Shown here: piece by piece, positions 1-9,939 of the stretch
Numbering within the stretch: position 1 is the stretch's first letter
Layout: every line of letters begins with the position of its first letter
Assembly (NCBI GenBank): GCA_022376465.1
Contig: JACDTU010000014.1
Coordinates: 1 to 64,000, forward strand
Reading direction: 5' to 3'
From: Cubamyces lactineus
Lineage: Eukaryota; Basidiomycota; Agaricomycetes; Polyporales; Polyporaceae
DNA length: 64,000 nt
Notes under the pieces: generated by a model
What the model was told of the DNA's origin: nothing
The model's database searches: none
What the model saw: only the letters and a program-made list of their open reading frames with translations
Translations under genes and position numbers: made by a program

Positions 1-455
1 TATCGAATGCAGCGATCAGAATTGAGCTCCTTATCAGCTGTGGCAGGCAGATCCTGTTTTGGCTTACATTCAGGGCATTATTTTCTGATCAGATAGCACA
101 TTCATATTCTACTCGTCTATAGCTACCTGTAACAACAAGAATCATGGGATTTGGTGAAGAATTGAGTGAGCTACAGTGAATGGACCTCCTGGACACCCAA
201 AGTTGCAGTGTGTGCAGTTGCACTGCTCCGGAAATGCATGCAGTGCATTGCTGAACAGGCAGCATTTGGTGCCTCTGGGCCATATCTCTGCAACCACTCC
301 TCCAAATCCCATGATTCTTGTTGTTACAGGTAGCTATAGACGAGTAGAATATGAATGTGCTATCTGATCAGAAAATAATGCCCTGAATGTAAGCCAAAAC
401 AGGATCTGCCTGCCACAGCTGATAAGGAGCTCAATTCTGATCGCTGCATTCGATA
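1..455. repeat. Large inverted repeat (fold-back), arms 1-154 and 302-455
   Basis: Positions 1-154 are the reverse complement of 302-455 along the stretches compared, with a spacer of about 147 bp. The left arm starts at the window edge, so the true arm may be longer. The spacer holds short palindromes around ATGCATGCAGTGCAT. The arms are AT-rich and hold no credible gene. This could be a fold-back or MITE-like transposon, or the terminal repeats of a larger element. No target-site duplication can be seen because the left end is cut off. Confidence 0.85.
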
Positions 456-1205
456 AAAATGAGCTTCTACAGACATGTAGTAGCAATGTCCAGGCACAAA
501 ATGCGAAAAGAACAAAGGCAATAGCTGCTCTGGGTGCAGAGATATGGAGGGGAGAATCTGAAAAGTGCGAAAATGCACCTAGATGGATTCCATTGGGGAT
601 AGGCCATATTAGGGCGTAAAAAGCAATAAATACATAGTTCTGTATGTATACTACAGATATCAAAAGACTTCACAGAGAAAGACAAAGAACTGCAGGAGCT
701 ATGAGGTGGTAAAGTGAGGGAGGGGCAGGAGAAGGATGTCAATGCATGTGGTCAGAATGCCATGTATGTACTACTGTTAGAAAGCCCTTGAAAACGCGAA
801 TTGAACGGTACCAAGGAAAACATGAGGGGACACCTGTGTGCTGAGCAATCAAGGAAACAAAATGGCCATTTTTGGCGAAAATGCGATGATCCATATTTCT
901 ACCAATTTTGCATGGTTCCTCCTGCAAAAATATGCGTTAAAAAGCCCTTTCAAGCACCTCTCCAATGATATATTACTCACAGAAATTGGACCAGAGGAAG
1001 CCAGGCCAGCCACCCTGCAGTGGTCCCCTCCTGGTGGCCCTTGGCCTAGGGTCGCATTTTTTGGTTATTTTCCCTGCACTATTGCATCACTATGCACACA
1101 GAGATGTACTATGGCATATACATACATGCTATGTATATTTTTGGCCCAACAGGGTGCCCTAATAGGGCCCCAGAAGAGGAGGGCAGGAAGGTGTTGAATA
1201 TGCCT
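456..1205. other. AT-rich stretch without a recognisable gene
   Basis: Only short, unconserved reading frames occur here. A 13-bp piece near 535-547 is the reverse complement of part of the neighbouring fold-back spacer (about 279-293), hinting that the repeat was once more complex. Nothing else is supported. Confidence 0.5.
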
Positions 1206-1372
1206 GCCCTATTTGGACGCAAAAAAGCGCCCAAAAAGCGCCCAAATAGGAACCCAAAAAGCGCCCAGATAACAGCCAAAAAAGCGCCCAGATAACAGCC
1301 AAAAAAGCGCCCAAAAGCGTTGAAGAAGCGCCCAAATAGGAGCCCAAAAAGCGCTAGAAAGTGCCCAGATAG
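1206..1372. repeat. Short tandem repeat with GCGCCC core
   Basis: The motif GCGCCC followed by A-runs recurs about every 12 to 24 bp. A 23-bp unit starting GCGCCCAGATAACAGCC is repeated head to tail around 1262-1310. Open frames on both strands are a by-product of the periodicity. Confidence 0.8.
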
Positions 1373-1394
1373 TAGTTGTAATACAAAAGTGGCA

Positions 1395-2640
1395 TCTACA
1401 AAGTGGCCATGTCCATATACAATCCAGCTAAATGTGGGCAGATTGTATATCAGAGGCATATACAATACTGCCACGTTCATATACAAAACTGCCACGTTCA
1501 TATACAATCCAGCTATTGTATATCAGACGTGGGCTGATTGTATATCAGACGTGGGCTGATTGTATATCAGAGGCATTTACAAAACTGCCACGTCCATCTA
1601 CAATCAAGCTAAACGTGGGCAGATTGTATATCAGAGGCATGTACAAATCACCCACGTTCATCTACAATCCAGCCACGTTCATATACAAAACTGCCACGTT
1701 CATATACAATACTGCCACGTTCATATACAATACTGCCACGTTCATATACAATCCAGCTATTGTATCAGACGTGGGCTGATTGTATATCAGAGGCATGTAC
1801 AAAACTGCCACGTCCATATACAATCAAGTTAAATGTGGGCAGATTGTATATCAGAGGCATATACAATACTGCCACGTTCATATACAAAACTGCCACGTTC
1901 ATATACAATCCAGCTATTGTATATCAGACGTGGGCTGATTGTATATCAGACGTGGGCTGATTGTATATCAGACGTGGGCTGATTGTATATCAGAGGCATT
2001 TACAAAACTGCCACGTCCATCTACAATCAAGCTATTGACATCTACAAACTGCCCACGTCCATCTACAATCCAGCTTTTGTACATCAGACGTGGGCAGATT
2101 GTATATCAGAGGCATCTACAAATCACCCACGTCCATCTACAATCCAGCTATTGACATCTACAAACTGCCCACGTCCATCTACAATCCAGCTTTTGTACAT
2201 CAGACGTGGGCAGATTGTATATCAGAGGCATCTACAAATCACCCACGTCCATCTACAATTCAGCTATTGTACATTGGACGTGGGTGGATTGTGTATCACA
2301 GGGATATACAAACCGCCCACGTCCATGTACGATCCAGCTATTGTACATCAGACGTGGGCAGATTGTATATCAGAGGCATGTACAAAGCACCCACGTCCAT
2401 CTACAATCCAGCTATTGACATCTACAAACTGCCCACGTCCATCTACAATCCAGCTTTTGTACATCAGACGTGGGCAGATTGTATATCAGAGGCATCTACA
2501 AATCACCCACGTCCATCTACAATTCAGCTATTATACATTGGACGTGGGTGGATTGTGTATTGCAGGGATATGCAAACCACCCACGTCCATGTACGATCCA
2601 GCTATTGTGTATCATACGTGGGGGCATTATTCATGCATCT
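1395..2640. repeat. Minisatellite of 21-22-bp modules in both orientations
   Basis: The stretch is built from two module types. One reads GCCACGTTCATATACAATACT (21 bp, several in a row near 1673-1755). The other reads about ATTGTATATCAGACGTGGGC (three in a row near 1917-1990). The two are imperfect reverse complements, so neighbouring modules can pair as hairpins. From about 2040 they join into a higher-order unit of about 116 bp (copies starting near 2041, 2157 and 2421). Variant copies continue to about 2640, and a last ACGTGGGCAG motif lies near 2790, next to the transposon gene. Several frames stay open through the array only because of the periodicity. Confidence 0.9.
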
Positions 2641-2800
2641 CATTTACAAATGTGGCACAATTGTTAATACACTACTACAAAAGCCCCACTCCCATTGAAA
2701 ATCCATAGTGTCATTGATTCTCAATGAGGTGGGCCATTTGTATTTGTATATCGAGTTGGCAGGTCTTCCACGAGAATTTCCCCACCTACGTGGGCAGTTG

Positions 2801-5800
2801 TTAACAATCCGTGGTGACCACTAGTGCATATTGCGCATGTTCCGGAAGGAACGCGCCTCGTGCCTCCGCTCGCCTACCCAGGACCGCGTCCCGCTGCTGC
2901 CTCCGCGCCATTCTCGTACTCTCACTGCGTTTTGTAATCTTCTCCGCCATTCCAACGTACTCATACAGAGACATCCCATCAAACGGTCCGTCTTCACTCC
3001 GCATGATGTAGTCTTGTTGCTGGCTCACCGCTCCTATCGACCCCTCCCCCAAGAGCAACAGTATCTCATCGCTATCGTCCCCCCCGTCTCCGCTTTCCTC
3101 GCCATCTATCGCGCCCGCATTGGCCCGCGTAGGGTCGTCGCTCAGCGACCCACTGTGCATGGCCTCTTGCTCGTCGTGTTCCTGTTCAGTCGGTCGTGAC
3201 GCTCTAAAGGATCCTGCCCCTCTTCCCCACACTCTGTCCACCAGTCGGTCAAACCCACCGTAGTGAAGCACCCTGAACCTATGGCTTGCGTAATGATCAC
3301 CACCCCCGACAAGGTAACTCATCACTTGTTGGTGTGAGATCTCCATTCGCGACAACATACTATTGACCGTAGTCATTAGCGCACTGCGCGTATTCCTCTC
3401 CGCATCCGCGTAGAAACTTTCCCCGAACCGCGCATCGGTGCGCTGGATAGCACAAAGCAGCGCCGCAAGCCCCACATGAGTTGAGAGGGACGCCTTTGTG
3501 ATGTAGTCGGTCACATAGTACAAAAGCGCCTTCGCGGCCTCCCCAGATCCTATGTGCTTGATGTCCATGTTCGCCTTCACTAGGAACATGACTACGTCAT
3601 TGTAGCACGCGATCCGGGGATGCAGACGTCGTATCACAATCGCTCCCGTCTCCTCGTCTATTCGTGTCGCTGGTTCTGTACCCCCGTCGATTCTCATCCG
3701 ACAGTGAGCGTCGTCCCTCCGGTCGCCGCGCTTGAGATACTTCCAGCATGTATCGGTGTGCTCATGCCAGTTGAACGCTTTCACCTGTTCGTTCACAAAC
3801 ACGGCGTACTGATTGTCGAACTCGTCTGCAGATAGCTCAGTGACACTAGGAGCTGGGTAGACACCCGGGTGGTCGTCGCCGAAGCGCGGGCGAGGGAGAG
3901 CCACGCCGCCGGGCTCTGCGACTACAGCTTCCGTCCCCAACAGTTCGCATTTGACGATCGATTCCAGCCAACGAAACATGTCTTCCTGGTACTTCTGCGA
4001 GTCCAGCATCAAGTCACGCATTCTCTGTGGGGACGGGTGACCCTCCAGCCATATCAACATGTGACAATGAAGCGTCCCTCTTCCTTGCGCTTCCACAGTC
4101 CCGAAGTACGCGTCACACTTCCCAAAAAGTCCTCTTCCCGGCCTTCCGTAGCGCAACACGACGTTCAGAAACCCGCGAATCATGGTGTCGAAAAACATGG
4201 CACATGCGACCGGATTGTTTGCGACAATCAACTTCCGACGCCATTCAGTGAGTTCCTCCCCTCTCACCAGGTGCTCCATATCAATATTCTCGCCCGCGTA
4301 CAGGCGAACCAGGGGATGTGTTACGTCAGACGGGTTCAATGTCACGAACAGAGCGGGTGTTCCCCTGAAGTACATCAGCCCGCGGATCTCGTTGCGTAGC
4401 ATCACTTTATATCCCGCCGTCCCTGGCAGGTCGCGACCGACCATGCTCACGCGGCTCAGCAGTCGCACGATATTCTCCTCGTCTGGAGACACTGGCTTGT
4501 ACATCGGCTCCCTTTCGAATCTCCGCACCAGGCGCTCTAACACGTCCCTATTCACCCTCAGCAATTCTTCCACGACACCTCGCGCCTGGGTAGCGCGAAC
4601 CCGGTAATTAATCGAATCGCATACCGCTTTCTTCTGACGTATGTTGTAGTATACGAACGCGAAGTCCGGGTCGCTGGCAAATACACCTTCTTCGCGTTGC
4701 ACCAAGCACTTCAACTGGTCCTCTAGCGTCAACGGGACGCTTCTCCGGGGTTCGAAGAACCCGCCGATGCCCCACGGGTCCAGTGCAGGGAAGAGCCAAC
4801 TGAGCAACTGCGGGTTTTGGAAGTCCGGGACGAACCGGCTTCCCGCCTGTGACCTCACAAACTTCCCCCCCTGGAGGCAGTGAGTGAGCGCACGCATCTT
4901 CATCTGCTTGTACGACTTGGGGCTGACATCGCTCTCCGTGAAGCCTACGTTCTCCATCACCAGCTCTTCTCCCGCATTGTTGTTCACGTCGTTACGCCCA
5001 GTATAATCGGATGTCGCCGCGTCGACCGCCTCCCCGCTCTCGCCGCTGTCCAAAAATCCAATTTCCATCGCGCATGGGACGCCTACGTCCGGGTCCTCAT
5101 CACCTTCTTCATGGAACAACTTATCTAAGTTGCGCCTGCTCAATCCGTGGAACTCCGGCGATTTGGCGTAGTGTGGATTATGTTCCACCAGGAACTCGAT
5201 CATCAACCGCACTTTCGACTTTCTCACTAGCACTGGTCTCAACTTCCCTATCGTTTCGCGCGTCGGCTTCGTCCTCCCGACGAAGACTGCGCAAACGGTA
5301 TCCCGGACAACATCGTCCGAAGGCGGCAACACGCTATTGAGATGCGTCGCGTCCTGTGGCATGACCATTACGTTCCCCTTTACAAACTGCTGCGAAGGAA
5401 ACCTCTTCTTCCCGTTGTCTTGCTCAGGGTGCAGCTCCCTGAACGTGAATGATATCCGACTCGCGCGTGCCCGCGCGATCAGGACTCGCTCGAACCTTGT
5501 GGACTCTCTGAAGGCCTTGCGGACGCCTGCGGGAAGCTCGTCATACCCATAGTACAGCCAGTTCGCTAACGCAAACTTCGGCATTCTCTGTCTCGTCAGG
5601 AGTTCGGTAGAGCATGCTCCACATACAACCATACTCCCACGTGCCCACCGGTCGAAGAGTCCCTTCGGATGCAGCACCGCCCTGTCATACACTTCAAACG
5701 CGTACGTCGTAGGCGTAACCTCCGCAGGCAGATCCTCGTTCCGCAGCAGCGTCAAATCGACTTCGTCCGCATTGACCTCTCTTAGCGATGCAGCACTGTG

Positions 5801-6575
5801 CTTCCGCCCGCAAACGGCACAGACCCCTAGTCGCAGTCTCGACGTCTGCATACAATCTTGCCATTCCGTGATAATCGCCTTGCGCAGTTCGCCGCTCGCG
5901 ATACTCAAGTACGACTCCTCCGCGTCCTCTGCACCTCCCTCCGCCATTCGAGCCGCCGCATTCGATATCTGCTCATCACGACGCGGTATGCCCACGACGC
6001 TTAGGACCACTGCGACGAGTTCACACTTCTCGTCACATTCGTGCACACGCACTCGGTTACGCAGCTGTGCGGTGTTGTCTCTGCTCTCCCATTCGATCCC
6101 GTGGGTCGTGCAAATCTCCCGCAAATCGCTTCTACGCCACATGTTGAACACGTTTACGATGCCTTCGATTCCACCCGCTACAACGACGTCATCTGCACAT
6201 AACCCCCATTCTCCCGCGGGCCCGTCGCTTCCGACACGCTTCGTTCTAGCGTATACATAGTGCCGTTCTAGATCTACGTCGTCGTCGCCCGACAAATACA
6301 TCCGGAACGCATGCGGCCGCGGGTCCGCGACACGCCCTTCCACAGTAATCAGCCCGCAGCCAATTCAATCAACTTCGGCACATACACATCACTGCCACCC
6401 CCTCCGGCAAGTTCATAGCGACCTCTGCCACGTCTCCGTAGTTCCACCTTTCTTCGACGCACGCGCCCTCCGCTATGTCCCCTGCAGACCGACACATACT
6501 GCAACTACCCACGACATGTTGACAGTCCCTGACACCCGATTGCTCAACGTCGTACACTGTGTCATCAGGCCGCAT
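2801..6575 (-). mobile_element. Helitron replicase (Rep) gene, truncated before the helicase domain
   Basis: This is the rolling-circle replication protein of a Helitron DNA transposon. The main frame (6337-2801, first in-frame ATG 6301) first shows a Cys-rich block and the DUF6570 module (CAVCGRKH near 5.81 kb, FALANWLYYGYDELP near 5.56 kb). Next is the Helitron_like_N Rep domain. The HUH metal-binding motif is HCHMLIWLEG at about 4.06 kb, and the paired catalytic tyrosines are YYVTDYITKA at about 3.50-3.52 kb. An upstream Cys-rich exon (6575-6386) can be joined in frame through a 48-nt GT-AG intron. Complete Helitrons continue into a Pif1-type helicase. Here the frame ends soon after the LPEHAQY segment that normally leads to it, and the satellite array begins within about 200 bp. 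It is therefore probably a broken, non-autonomous copy. Neither Helitron terminus was identified. Confidence 0.85.
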
Positions 6576-7445
6576 CACTTTCTGCGTGAGTACGATGCGT
6601 GCTGTCGCCTACTCACACTTGAGCTGTTCTAATCTGGACAACAGCTCTTCCCAGCCACCGGTCTCGCTGATTGTATTCGCCATTGGGTTTGGGTCTGTGC
6701 GCGAACATTCCATGGCGCCATGCAGTCTTATATACTCCCTCGTCAGACCGCCGTTGCCAGGTCGCGCCACGGATACTGCCATACACCCGCTCTCATCGCA
6801 TCACAACCAGGGCGATCACCTCCCATATCGCTCAGTGACCATCGCTTCAAACCCTCCTCCCGCATCTCCCTTGCGCCGCCTCGTCGAACGCATCCGCCCT
6901 CTACAGCACAGGTAGCGCTCGTGCCTCGCCCCCGACGCTGTGCATCGGGCCCCTCGCCATCAACACCTCCCACTCGCCCGTTCCACTGCATCCCAATACG
7001 CGTTTCAAACCCCTGCGTCCACACCGCCATCGATGCGAACAACACTCCCCATCTGCGACGCGCGCACCATTGCGATGATGTCTCGCTGTCGCGCCCTCTG
7101 CACAGCCTAGACGCGGCGACCGCTTCACTTCCGTGCGTCACAACAACCCTCACAGCCACCATCTGGCCCCCGTCGTTCGCCGCAATCACCTCGACACTTC
7201 GGTACAGCAGTACTCATAACAACGTAGAGGATGGCTTCAACACCCAGTATCAGATCCGGCGCAAGTCTCCTTCTCACTCATCAGGCGCGCGGCATCACCC
7301 CCACACCCGCGCCCAACCGCCACGCTGTGACCTTCGCGCCGCAGCCTGTTGGCGGGCTGTGCCGCCCATAGTCTTCCTCTCTGACAGCTCTCACGTATAC
7401 ACCGCATTCTCCTACCTTGAAGACCAATACTCATGATCGCCCATC
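6576..7445. other. Region between the Helitron remnant and the RNR small-subunit gene
   Basis: Several overlapping frames of 100-240 codons are open here, but they are Pro/Arg/His-rich, match no family known to me and overlap on opposite strands. They look like chance frames in GC-rich DNA. Part may be Helitron 5' sequence or a promoter. One ACGCGT box lies at 6998-7003. Confidence 0.4.
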
Positions 7446-7452
7446 TATAAAA
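7446..7452 (+). promoter_or_regulatory. TATA box of the RNR small-subunit gene
   Basis: TATAAAA lies about 108 bp upstream of the chosen ATG at 7560, a normal distance for a fungal core promoter. Inferred from position and sequence only. Confidence 0.5.
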
Positions 7453-7559
7453 TCCACCACTTTCACTGCGTCCTCTGTCGCGCGCCTGTCCTACCTTGCC
7501 CTTCCTACATTTACCCCACACCTCCTCACACCGCCTATTCCGTCTCTCCGTCGTCATCC

Positions 7560-8766
7560 ATGGATCCTATTCTGCATGCTGACTCCGCACGCTTCGTCCT
7601 GCATCCCATCCGCTACCCACAGGTATGTCCATTTCCTTGCCACTTACGTCCACTCTGCTATAGCACACATGCGACATCCGAAGATCTGGTCCGCGTACAA
7701 GACTGCGCAGGCGGCGTTTTGGACCGCCGAAGATATTGATCTTACGGTAGACGTATCTCATTGGAACTCGCGGCTCACTTCTCAGGAACGTAGCTTCATC
7801 TCCACGTTGCTCGGTTTCTTCGCGACTTCGGACGGTATCGTCAGCGACAATCTCGTACAGCGCTTCTGCAGTGAAGTACAGATCCCCGAGGCCCGCTGCT
7901 TTTACGCCTTTCAGCTGATGATGTACGTACTCGTGCCGAGCACCGCGATAGCGCCGTTCGCTCACTAATCTTCTCAGGGAGAATGTTCACGCGGAGACTT
8001 ATTCGCTACTGCTCCTCACCCTAGTTCGCGATCGTGACGAACAGCGGAGGCTGTTCTCCGCCATATCGACCGTCCCAGCCATCAAAGCTAAGGCTGACTG
8101 GTGCTTCCGATGGATCGAAGACACTCAACAACCGTTCGCAACCCGCATCATCGCGTTCGCTGCAGTCGAAGGCATCTTCTTCTCCTCGTCCTTCGCTGCA
8201 ATTTTCTGGTTGAAGAGTCGCGGTCTCCTCCCTGGGTTGGGCCACACGAACGAACTGATATCGCGCGACGAAGGCCTCCACACCCAATTCGCCTGCTTAC
8301 TGCACCACCACCTCATTGACAGAGCTAACAGCGAGACGATAAACGCAATTGTGCGCGAAGCCGTAGACCTCGAAAAACGTTTCTTTTCCGGTGACCAATC
8401 CTATCTTACGCTTCCTGCATCTCTGCGGCACTCTAACCCGTCCACCCAGATGCCCTTCCCGTGCGCCTCCCTGGCATGAACTCAGAGCTGATGGGGGAAT
8501 ACATCGAGTACATCGCAGATCGCCTCCTCGTTCAACTCGGTTGCTCACCAATCTACAATACCGTCAACCCCGTACGTGCCTCCCCGCGCCGTTTTCTCCC
8601 TCCATCGCGTGCTGACGATCGCCGTCTCTCCCAGTTCGCATTCATCAACGCAATCGGCATGGACGGACGCACCAACTTCTTTGAGCGTCGGGTCTCAGAG
8701 TACCGTATACGCAACGTCGTCCATCCCGACGACCCCCTACACGACCGCGAGTTGTATGTGCTGTGA
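7560..8766 (+). CDS. Ribonucleotide reductase small subunit (R2), divergent C-terminus
   Basis: R2 carries the diiron-tyrosyl radical that powers reduction of ribonucleotides to deoxyribonucleotides. Five exons read cleanly: 7560-7622, 7684-7922, 7978-8390, 8450-8571 and 8635-8766 (322 aa). The match runs from [13 protein letters not shown] to FFERRVSEY. All metal ligands are visible: Asp in FFATSDGIV, Glu and His in MENVH, Glu in AAVEGIFF, and Glu and His in RDEGLH. The radical Tyr (AETYSLL) and the electron-path Trp (PQIW) are kept. The protein is short for a fungal R2 (about 390-410 aa). The acidic, Phe-ending tail that docks on R1 is missing, and the frame ends DRELYVL. A possible extra 66-nt intron (8705-8770) would give a different tail, also without the motif. 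The large-subunit gene lies 22 kb downstream. It may be a second, divergent R2. Confidence 0.9.
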
Positions 8767-9939
8767 ACAGACATGATCCCGTCCACCCGGCTTACCCGCC
8801 CCCAGCTCCACATCCGAAGTGTTCTAGGTCGACATCACGAACACCAGCCACGAGGCGCGTCCCAGTGACATGACGCGGGTGACCGCCGTCTACCGGGGGC
8901 AAGGCGGGCGCGGGCGCGGGAGGAGGAGCGCGGAGCGCTATCACACTCTCCGCACCCCTCTCGGTTGTTGAGATGCGTTGAAACTGACTACGTCTGCCTC
9001 TGTACATCCTGCGACTAGATTCGTCGCCCCTGTCGTATGTATGCAGTGTCCCATCTCCCCCACTGTACATTCCCTTCACTCTCTGAGCCATATCCCTCCT
9101 CCCCGTGTCGCATATGCTCGTCCGCTTTCCTTCTGAACCCTTGTCATATATATAATGCAATACACTGTGCCACTTACGTCGAGGGGCCGAAAGCGTTAAC
9201 ATTCCCTTTTCCGAGCAGCTGAAACGCGTAACCACGTGGCCGCCACCCCCTAAATGATGTGCAATTACTGCGCACAAAACCTGACCACTATCGTGTCCAG
9301 GAAAAACAGCGGAGCAGCGGTATGGGCGCTACAGAGAAGTCTGAGCGCTACTATTCACGTTTGGCGCTAAGCCGCTGCTGGCCGCACCATCAGTCGCCGT
9401 TTCTCATCTCCTTGCACCGGTAGCCATGATGGAAGTTAGAAAGCTCCTTCTGCTCGCTTGACTCGTTGCGCACCCACATCATATGCTCTCGGAAATACCC
9501 CAAGCTGCCGTGGCAACAATACGGGCGCTTCATGTGAGTCAAGCGCTCGATTGCTCGCCAGTTGAAAATCAGCTCCAACCAAGTCTTAAACTACGTAGTT
9601 TAAACTGCGTTGCAAATACGCTCTAAAACCCCGTTCCTTACAAACGATCTTCTACAAGTTCTCCACTTGCCTCTCATCAAATTCGTCCGGGCTATTCTCG
9701 TCTCTGCAGCACATCTTACTGACTGTGAGGACGAACAACCCAGCCTATTGTCTTCGCTACACACATACCTAAGATCTTGAAATTCAATCGAAAACCGCGT
9801 GGCCAGTAGCTGTTGTCCAACAAGCAGCGTTCGTATAACGAAACGAGTACTGCCTTTGTGACGGCAAAGTCCCCTACGCTGTGCCTACGAGAGATCTAGT
9901 ACTCAATTGGGGGTCAGGATCGTCTCGTCGGTAGGTACC
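8767..9939. other. Intergenic region between the R2 and WD40 genes
   Basis: No frame here resembles a known protein. The start holds the R2 3' end. The sequence turns AT-richer toward 9.6 kb, where an 18-bp perfect palindrome lies. The last part is presumably the promoter of the WD40 gene. Confidence 0.5.
9586..9603. repeat. 18-bp perfect palindrome
   Basis: TTAAACTACGTAGTTTAA equals its own reverse complement. It lies about 340 bp upstream of the WD40 gene start and could be a binding site for a dimeric regulator or chance. No second copy was noticed. Confidence 0.6.

Noticed and set aside
1109..1507. Hydrophobic repeat protein on the minus strand (GAF/ALFG-like units)
   Set aside because: It is the translation of the GCGCCC tandem repeat and overlaps a non-coding array.
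1320..2708. Overlapping open frames of up to 241 codons rich in Tyr, Ile and Thr
   Set aside because: They are a by-product of 21-bp repeat modules free of stops in several frames; no start context, domain or splice signal supports them.
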